Assembly: GCA_029378245.1 (NCBI GenBank)
Contig: JARKIF010000334.1
Span: 1 to 27,546 of the forward strand
Reading direction: 5' to 3'
DNA: 27,546 bases
Source of the DNA: Roridomyces roridus
Taxonomy: Eukaryota; Basidiomycota; Agaricomycetes; Agaricales; Mycenaceae
Part shown: in pieces, positions 20,955 to 27,546 of the stretch
Layout of the letters: each line of letters begins with the position of its first letter
Numbering within the stretch: the first letter of the stretch is position 1
Program-made: the position numbers and the translations under genes
The notes under the pieces: model-generated
Database searches by the model: none
What the model was told of the DNA's origin: nothing
Seen by the model: the letters and a program-made list of their open reading frames with translations, nothing else

Positions 20955-22011
20955 TTACTGGGAACTCGACTTGGGACTTTTCTCTAGGATCGCATCCACG
21001 ATGCCAAAGTTGAGAGCTTCCTGGGCTAGAAGATATATGAGTTCGCATCACCGCTAGTTGCGGAAAGCTGTACCTGTCATGAAATAGTCCCGTTCCAGCG
21101 CTTCTCCTGCACCCGCCGGACGAATAAGCACAGAAACATCACGCAAAAGGCCGACTTACCAAAACGCCTGAGACCCGCGGCCTCAGTTTCGCCGTCCCTG
21201 GCACAGTGTTTCTGATAGATGCCCGTCAACAGCTCGCGTATCCTCAGGATCTCCTTTGCATGAATAGCAATATCAGACGCCTGCCCAGATGCGCCACCAG
21301 AAGGCTCTAGTGACCTCTCGTTATAATTCAGCGAGAATACCGCGCGGAGTATCACATACGGTGGATCATGATGCTCGCGTTCGGGAGGCAATGGCGCTTG
21401 CCCTTTTCGCCCGCGGCTAGCAGGAGGGATCCCATGCTGGCTGCCTGGCCGATGCAGTACGTGTGTATCGGTGAAGAGACGTACTAAAGACGGCGAATCA
21501 GCGAGAATGGACAGCAGCCGTCGCGGTTACGGACTTGCATCTATACATCTTATGTGAGAAGATTCGAGGTATAATTGCTACACCAACCGTGTCGTATATG
21601 GCAAGGCCGGCGGTGACGCTGCCACCCGGGGAGTTGATATACAGATGAATCGGTTTCGACGTGTCCTCGGCCTCCAGAAAAAGTAGCTGTGCAACAGCTA
21701 GCGTGGAGTCCGTGTCTCGGATCTGGGCTTCATTGTTACTAGGTCTCGGTGCGGGGTAGCGGGATGTGCATACCGGTCCGTAGAGCATAATGACCCGTTC
21801 ACGTAGGAGCCGGGAAAATATATCATAAGAGCGTTCGCCCCTGCCCTAGCGATGGATGAACGAATTTGAATCGGGCCTGTGTGCAGCGCACCGTTTGCTC
21901 GATCACTATTGGAACGAGATTGCTTTGCGGATTGGGATAGCCAGAGAGAGGGTGAAACGCGCGACAGTGACGACGCAAGGCAGCCGTGGCAGGGCGGAGG
22001 TTGAGGAGCAT
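20955..22011 (-). CDS. clpP: Mitochondrial ClpP protease subunit
   Basis: Proteolytic ring of the mitochondrial ClpXP protease. Eight exons (22011-21892, 21845-21774, 21722-21588, 21540-21535, 21483-21360, 21306-21160, 21106-21074, 21025-20955) encode 235 residues, all in phase. The Arg/Ala-rich N-terminus [19 protein letters not shown] is a typical matrix-targeting peptide. Family blocks: [81 protein letters not shown] and [23 protein letters not shown]. The triad reads S127, H152, D208. Ser-His spacing (25) equals the bacterial enzyme; His-Asp spacing is about 7 residues longer because of an insert after HCARDGE. A 6-nt exon encodes the conserved Met-Gln. ClpP is absent from budding yeast but known in filamentous fungi. 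Confidence 0.95.
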
Positions 22012-22102
22012 TGTGACGGTCGAGGACAAGAATTTTACGGTGTCGTGATGCCTGCGTGATGCGGTGCCAAACAACTTTCTCTTTCAGCAACGACGCGCAG
22101 TC
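22012..22102. promoter_or_regulatory. 91-bp divergent promoter, clpP / BRL1-like
   Basis: Only 91 bp separate the two start codons on opposite strands, so both promoters and leaders must overlap. The sequence contains AACTTTCTCTTTCAG close to the BRL1-like start, a CT-rich element that could mark its transcription start. Inferred from layout. Confidence 0.55.
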
Positions 22103-23445
22103 ATGTCTCGTCTACGCTCCCAGCGCTCCACGGAGGCACCAATGGACTTTGAGTACACATCTCGCCCCTCCACCAAACCCATCTGGGCCTCTGAGACGGA
22201 TGACCCAGCGACGCCGAAAAAGCGTACGTGTCGCACGACGACTGAATTGACGACTAGACTCAGCACTTCCAGGCTCACACTCGGATCTGCACAACCCGCT
22301 GACGCCGCTGCACAACCCGACCTTTGGTGCGAACCAAAACATCCCGTTCATCTTCCAGACCCCGCCGCGTCAGTCACCTGCGCCGTACCCATGGGCGCCA
22401 CCTCCCAACTTTTCGGCAGCCAAGGCATTCCCATCTGCACCAGAGCTGCCCGACATTGACATGCGGGAGGCTAGTCCGCCAAAACCCGAGACGGCGAGCT
22501 CGCCACCACCAGAAGGCGCGAGAAAGCTCGCGACAGGCGGCATGCGACGGATTCTCAAGTCGCGTATGAAGTCTGCACTCTCCCTGTCCACGCCCCCCGA
22601 ACGCGACGCGTCTTTTGACAGCGAGGACGAAGAGGAACAGCAACCGACAAGCACAACTTCCAATCACTACACACTTAATATGCCGACTCCTGCGGTACCG
22701 CAAGCGGATACGCCATATATCCTGCTCGGATATCTGCAATTCTTCTTCAATCTGTCGCTGATCCTGCTGTTCTTGTATTTGGTTGTCCAGTTCATCTTGA
22801 CAGTCCAGCGGGATGTTGCAGATCGCATCTCAGAGTACTCGATGGGTAAGTGGGGCATTTTGGTGATGATTCATTCTCGTGATTGGCAACCACAGATATA
22901 GTCCAAGACATTGCCATGTGCGCACACCAGCACCGGAATAATCTCTGCGACAGTCCGCTTCCGGCCATGGCTCAACAATGTGCCATCTGGGCGACATGCA
23001 TGAGCCGCGATCCGAGTGTCGTCGGAAGGGCCAAAGTCGGTGCGGAGATGATCGCGGAAGTAGTCAACGGCTTCGTTGAGCCTATCAGTTGGAAAACATT
23101 GGTGGGTTCAATTATTTCATTTCTCCACGGGGGAAGAAGCCCCTGATTCTAATCGTGTCTTGTGCCATGCAGGGGTTCACCTTGACGTCCTTGTCCTTTT
23201 TGACCCTGTTCATCAACTCCCTATTTTCATTCTATCGTGCGAAAACTCAACCTCAAGCGCCTGTCACGGTTCCGCCGCCGCCGCAACCGTATGCAATGCA
23301 CGATTTTGGCGGTTACTTGTCCCCTGCACCGACTCCAAGCTGGGGCCGGGTGGGTGCAGCACGATCGTGGAGTGGGCCTGACGAGGCTGAGACACCGTCA
23401 CGCCGGCGTAGGAAATTGGAGGGCAAAAGCATCAATTTGAAATAA
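22103..23445 (+). CDS. BRL1: Brl1/Brr6-like nuclear envelope protein
   Basis: Integral inner-nuclear-membrane protein needed for nuclear pore assembly and lipid homeostasis. Four exons (22103-22223, 22273-22845, 22896-23101, 23173-23445) give 390 residues. The N-terminal 190 residues are Pro/Ser-rich with an acidic DSEDEEEQQ. Then a hydrophobic helix (ILLGYLQFFFNLSLILLFLYLVVQFIL), a lumenal domain with four cysteines in the pattern CAHQHRNNLC ... CAIWATC, the signature SRDPSVVGRAKVGAEMIAEVVNGFVEPISWKTL, and a second helix. This is the Brl1/Brr6 domain (PF10104), whose cysteines form two disulfides. The tail is Pro-rich and ends RRRRKLEGKSINLK. Fission yeast and most filamentous fungi have one such protein, so Brr6 is an equally good name. 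Confidence 0.93.
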
Positions 23446-23540
23446 TCGGGCGGAGGAATACATAGATCGATCCACATGACATGGATGATTGAATCTGAGA
23501 CTCTCGTTGCCACCCTGTCTCGGTTATTATACAGATCGGG

Positions 23541-23874
23541 TCACTTGGCCGTGGCTCCTGCCTTCTGTTCGTCCTCCTTACGCTGAGGATAGAAATGGTC
23601 AGCGGCCACGTCCTGAGGTCAACTGAGGTCAATCCACCTTTTGCTTTGCTCGCAAGGCGTCGGCGTCACTACAAAGGCCATTTGTGGGGTGCGCAAGGGA
23701 ATTAGAACGCTACTTACGCCTCTTTCCTCTTTGCTAGGCTAGTGGCACTCTCCTTTGGTTTCTTTGCATTAGCCGCGGCTTTTTTCTGGGCTTTGAGGCG
23801 GTCTTGATCGCGCTGGTTGCCGCCTACTACGGTTAGTACGAATTGGACGAGGGATGGTGCCACGTACGGGTCAT
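23541..23874 (-). CDS. SERF / 4F5-family small protein
   Basis: Four tiny exons (23874-23868, 23823-23718, 23668-23638, 23582-23541) encode 61 residues: MTRGNQRDQDRLKAQKK, then an Ala/Lys/Ser region, EADADALRAKQKRKEDEQ and a short end. MTRGNQR is the hallmark of the 4F5/SERF family, small charged disordered proteins that bind nucleic acid and amyloid-forming proteins. The first exon is only 7 nt (ATG plus four bases), making this gene easy to miss. Codon phases agree through all joins. It is convergent with the BRL1-like gene (stops 95 bp apart) and divergent from the Cyc8-like gene. Confidence 0.85.
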
Positions 23875-24095
23875 GTATCGTGGTCAGAGCAGAGTTGGTA
23901 GATCGTGGCTGTGTTGCTCGTGGCTGTGTTGCTCGTGGCTGTGTTTTCCCCGATCTTCTTCTTCTGCCCCATTGAGTCTCACGTCATGATCATTCTTCGG
24001 GATGTATTTGAATACTAAATATCATCAACGTGCCTGTGTGCCGTGCCGAGTACAAAACTCCCGTGCCTTCACCCATATTTGTTCCCTTCTCCGTC
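23875..24095. promoter_or_regulatory. Divergent promoter, SERF / CYC8-like, with minisatellite
   Basis: The 221 bp between start codons of two divergent genes contain the 15-bp tandem repeat described separately and an AT-rich part (about 24000-24030). The promoter role is inferred from layout. Confidence 0.45.
23904..23946. repeat. 15-bp tandem repeat, nearly three copies
   Basis: CGTGGCTGTGTTGCT is repeated head to tail twice with no mismatch, and a third copy stops after 12-13 bases. It lies in the shared SERF/CYC8 promoter, 30 bp from the SERF start codon. Confidence 0.85.
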
Positions 24096-27000
24096 ATGTC
24101 TCACCGACTCGCTCGAGACCCTCCTCACTCGCATCCACCACCTCCACTGCAGAATGGCTCCTCCCATCCTCAAGTCATCTCCCCCGTCCAGGGCCCCGCC
24201 CCCGCGAATGGCGCCCCCGCTGCCCCACCGTCAGCCATCCACAAGTTGACCACAGCCAACGAGCAGACCTGGCTGTTAATCGGTGCGTGCCTTGGTCAGC
24301 CTCCAGACCCTCTCCTCAAACCTCCCAGGCCGTGTCGCCGAGCAGATGGGCGATCTCGAGCACGCCCTCTCCGCCTACGAAAATGCGCTGCGGCACAACC
24401 CCATGTCACTTTCCGGGTTGACGCAAGTTGCAGGAATAGCTCGGATCAAAGAAAATTACCCCAAGGTACTTCTGACCCACGCCACATTCCCAAGCCGAAG
24501 TTCACTGCCGTTTCAGGCAATAGAGTTCTTCCAACGCGTTCTCGGCCTGCAAGAAGAGAATGGCGAAGTCTGGAGTGCTTTGGGTATTCCGAGTGCTTCG
24601 CACCACCTGTCAGCCATTTTAACCTCGTCCTTGCAGGTCATTGTTACCTCATGCAGGACGACCTCCAGAAAGCCTACTCGGCCTACCAACAGGCCTTGTA
24701 CCTTCTTCCCAACCCAAAGGTAATTCATTTTTCGTATCGCCGCCGCCCTCTCACCCCGCGCCGATTAGGAGGACCCCAAGCTGTGGTACGGCATTGGCAT
24801 CCTTTACGACCGGTACGGCTCCCTCGACCATGCCGAAGAAGCCTTTTCCTCTGTTCTTAGAATGGACAAAGGTTGGTCCTTCTTTTCCTCGCACGTCGAA
24901 CAGCGGTCTGGATTAAGTGTAAAGACCTAGATTTCGACAAGGCCAACGAGATCCTCTTCCGCCTTGGTATCATCTACAAGCAGCAGAGCAAGTATGACGA
25001 CTCGCTCAACTGCTTCGACCGTATTCTCCGGAATCCGCCGAGTCCCCTCGCACACGCCGACATCTGGTTCCAGATCGGTCATGTCTATGAACAACAGAAA
25101 GATGCAAGTCACCGTTCTATTTTTCCGTTGCTTCTGATCTAAATCTACTCCGCAGCACGTCCGTGCCAAGGATGCATACGAACGCGTTGTGGCCGACAAT
25201 CCCAGCCACGCCAAAGTCCTGCAACAGCTTGGGTGGCTGTACCACCAGGACGGCTCGACCTTCCAGAACCAGGATCTTGCCATCCAGTACCTTACAAAGA
25301 GTTTGGAAGCAGGTATGTAAACTGGATTTCCCTCGCGTTTTCATATGCTCACTTCATTAGATCCTTCCGATGCTCAGAGTTGGTACCTTCTCGGGCGTGC
25401 GTACATGGCTGGTCAAAAGTACAACAAGGCATATGAAGCCTATCAACAGGCCGTCTATCGCGATGGCCGTAACCCCACCTTCTGGTGTTCTATCGGCGTG
25501 CTCTACTTCCAGATCAATCAATACCGCGACGCCCTCGACGCCTACTCCCGCGCCATCCGCATTAATCCCTACATCTCGGAGGTCTGGTTTGATCTCGGCA
25601 GTCTCTACGAGAGCTGCAACAACCAAATCTCCGACGCGATCGATGCCTATGCCCGCGCCAGCGAGCTTGACCCCAATAACCCGTCATCTCACAACGGTTG
25701 TCGCTCTTGAAGAATGCACAGGCGACTGGCGTCCAGGTTCCTGCTGCAACCGGGACCACAGGATGTACAACCCACTGCATATGCGAGTGCTGTGGTGCCA
25801 CCTCCAGGGCTTACTGGCCCGCCGCTTCTGCTGCAGTCGACGAGCCAACGACCTCCCTTCCGCACCGATTCGAGAGGACCCGGAGAAATCTCGCTTCCTC
25901 CACCGTCTCAGGTTGGTGCCGGCCGCTCGTCTCCTGGACCTTTCCGTGTGGGTCCGCCTCCACCAGTATCCTGGACGATAGCAGACATCCGCCCTCGCAC
26001 ACACCGCTCGCGCCCATGGAAGTTGATCGTCCACCGCCGTTGCATTCCCGTGACTACCCTCCTAGCTCTTCGCGGGATGCTCCTTCCAGCGGCCGTGGGC
26101 CCATCGGACACCAGAGTCTGCTCCTCCACCACCCTGTTCCTCAGCAGCAGATTCCGGCAGAGGAAATGCGTACGGTGCTCACACATGCATCACCAAGAGT
26201 CTATTTACGCGCCGCCACAGTCCTGCATCCATGTCCCCGCCTGCGCCTAATAGCCGGATTCGTTCGCCACCGCCACCACCACTTCCGTCGTTCCCGCCTA
26301 CCGTCTTCTTCGAGGGGCCAGCCGAGTGGTCCTGGACAACCGCAAGCGCTCGCCGCGGACGTTCCCTGCTCACGAGGCAAATTCGCACGGGGGAGCCGCC
26401 AGAGATGGGCTGGGGATCGTCGTCCGCCAGGGTGAAACCTGCACGTGACTGGCCACCACGGGTGAGCTAATGAGGGTACGCCGTCCGCGGCACTCTGGGT
26501 TCAGGAAGTGACCTACCCTGAACTCACGCGCCACCGCCGCAATTCGTACCCCCGGCGTTCGCCGGCCCCTAACCTCGGGCCGAAAGTCCCGACCGAGTCA
26601 TCTCCTCGCTTCAGCCAATCCTTTAGCATGTCGCTCGCGTCTTCGCCATGACTAGGGACACCAAGCCAACCGAGCCGCAGTCTCCCGCTCATGCACGCTC
26701 GTCTTCTGCAGACCATGCCTCGAGGCGTTATGACCCACGTTACGACGGCAGGGACCACCGCGAAGCGTATGAAAACGAGCGGTCGGATTCTCGTGGGTAC
26801 CCTGGTTCGCATGCGGGCTCACCTGAAGGACTGAGAAACCCTGCTCGGCCGCCTCCTCCCCTGCATATGAGCTCGACTGGAGCTGCGCGATCGGAGAGCC
26901 CTGCTTCGAATGCACCGGATGGCAAGCGGAGACGGGCACGAAGGATGCAGAGCCACCGCAGGCGCAGGTGCAGGAACCGGCGAGAAAGGAGAGGAAGAAG

Positions 27001-27546
27001 AGGAGTAGTAAGCGCAAGGACGATGGGGGTGGTGCAGAGACGCCCAAGCCGTTTGGAGCGGTGCAGACTCCTCAGGCGAGTACGAGTTACAAGGTCTCTC
27101 CTGGGTATCCCAAGGGCCCGAGTTCGCCGGGGCCTGTCAGCTCGAACGGGTCTGGTTCTTCGGGCCGCTCGGTGCAGCCTTCGCCTACCAGCGCGGCGCC
27201 AAGAGTGCCTTCGCGTGTGGTGGATGATGACTATGACGAGCCTGGGTTGCTGATGCGTTGATGGGCCTTGCTTCTACCGAGAAATGCCCGCGCCTTCTAT
27301 GGAAGGTATTCTCACTCGCCCACGGTTTCTTCTGGAAGTCGCCACAGCGACCGGGAACGACCTGCTCCCTCCCATCGGGACTCGGTATCGTCACACGCAG
27401 CCGTGCTTCCCCGCCTCCTTCTGGTCTCAAGCGGCCGCTTAGCCCTGCCGACGAGGTGACTGATAACAAGCGGTCGCGTGTTGAGGTTCTCAACCGCCGC
27501 GACTCGTCTTCTGTTGGTCGACGGACGCCTGTCCCCTCCACTCGTC
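24096..27546 (+). CDS. SSN6: Cyc8/Ssn6 TPR co-repressor, 3' half frameshifted, runs off window
   Basis: TPR adaptor of the Cyc8-Tup1 general co-repressor. Exons 24096-24282, 24329-24465, 24517-24583, 24637-24719, 24769-24871, 24925-25103, 25156-25312 and 25361 onward are in phase. After a Pro-rich start (MSHRLARDPP) come at least nine TPR-like repeats, e.g. GDLEHALSAYENALRHNP, DDLQKAYSAYQQALYLLPNP, YGSLDHAEEAFSSVL, QNQDLAIQYLTKSLE, NKAYEAYQQAVYRDGRNP, NQYRDALDAYSRAIRINPY and ISDAIDAYARASELDPNNP. Intron 25104-25155 has a GC donor. From about 25680 the sensible protein jumps frame repeatedly: near 25681, 25753, 25970, 26150-26165, 26920-26960 and 27245. Coding content continues (poly-Pro, KRKDDGG, VVDDDYDEPG, GLKRPLSPADEVTDNKRSR) to the last base, as expected of the long disordered tail. 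Errors in the sequence or true decay cannot be told apart here. Confidence 0.85.

Overview
The window looks like nuclear DNA of a filamentous basidiomycete, most likely an Agaricomycete. Almost every gene is cut by many 45-60 nt introns with GT..AG ends, genes are packed on both strands, and several products belong to families typical of mushroom-forming fungi and relatives (a DUF7704-like membrane protein, a single-pass receptor-like surface protein, the secreted protein often mis-named ribosomal protein s17). A Ceratobasidiaceae/Rhizoctonia-type genome is a guess only. Gene models were built by hand from splice sites, reading phase and remembered family conservation; no search was run.

Layout. 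1-2564 (-): GCN20/ABCF3-type ABC protein, 3' end outside the window, carrying several small lesions. 2727-4298 (+): single-pass surface protein. 4359-5068 (-): DUF7704-like membrane protein. 5205-6973 (+): CofD/YvcK-like protein. 7057-7725 (-): unknown protein. 8040-9358 (-): chorismate synthase. 9632-10716 (-): conserved-looking protein with acidic/basic tail. 10717-12236: the largest gap. 12237-12971 (+): SAP30-like Sin3-binding protein. 13223-14686 (+): secreted alanine-rich 's17-like' protein with three homologous introns. 15467-18606 (+): ADAM metalloprotease. 18690-20657 (-): membrane-anchored aspartic-protease-like protein lacking a catalytic motif. 20955-22011 (-): mitochondrial ClpP. 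22103-23445 (+): Brl1/Brr6 nuclear-envelope protein. 23541-23874 (-): SERF/4F5 protein. 24096-end (+): Cyc8/Ssn6 TPR co-repressor, 3' half frameshifted and running off the window.

The genes do not form one pathway; this is ordinary eukaryotic mixed gene content. Two linked themes stand out. One is chromatin/transcription and translation control (Cyc8, SAP30-like, GCN20). The other is the cell surface (ADAM, pseudo-aspartic protease, single-pass protein, s17-like secreted protein), with the ADAM and the pseudo-protease lying tail to tail. Several pairs share short divergent promoters (91-221 bp).

Unusual content: two independent 6-nt micro-exons (in the ADAM zinc motif and in ClpP), a 7-nt first exon in SERF, two GC-AG introns, three mutually similar 48-nt introns in one gene, and apparent frameshifts confined to the two ends of the window (about 0.35-1.9 kb and after 25.68 kb) while every gene between them closes perfectly. 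That pattern points more to low sequence quality at contig ends than to gene death.
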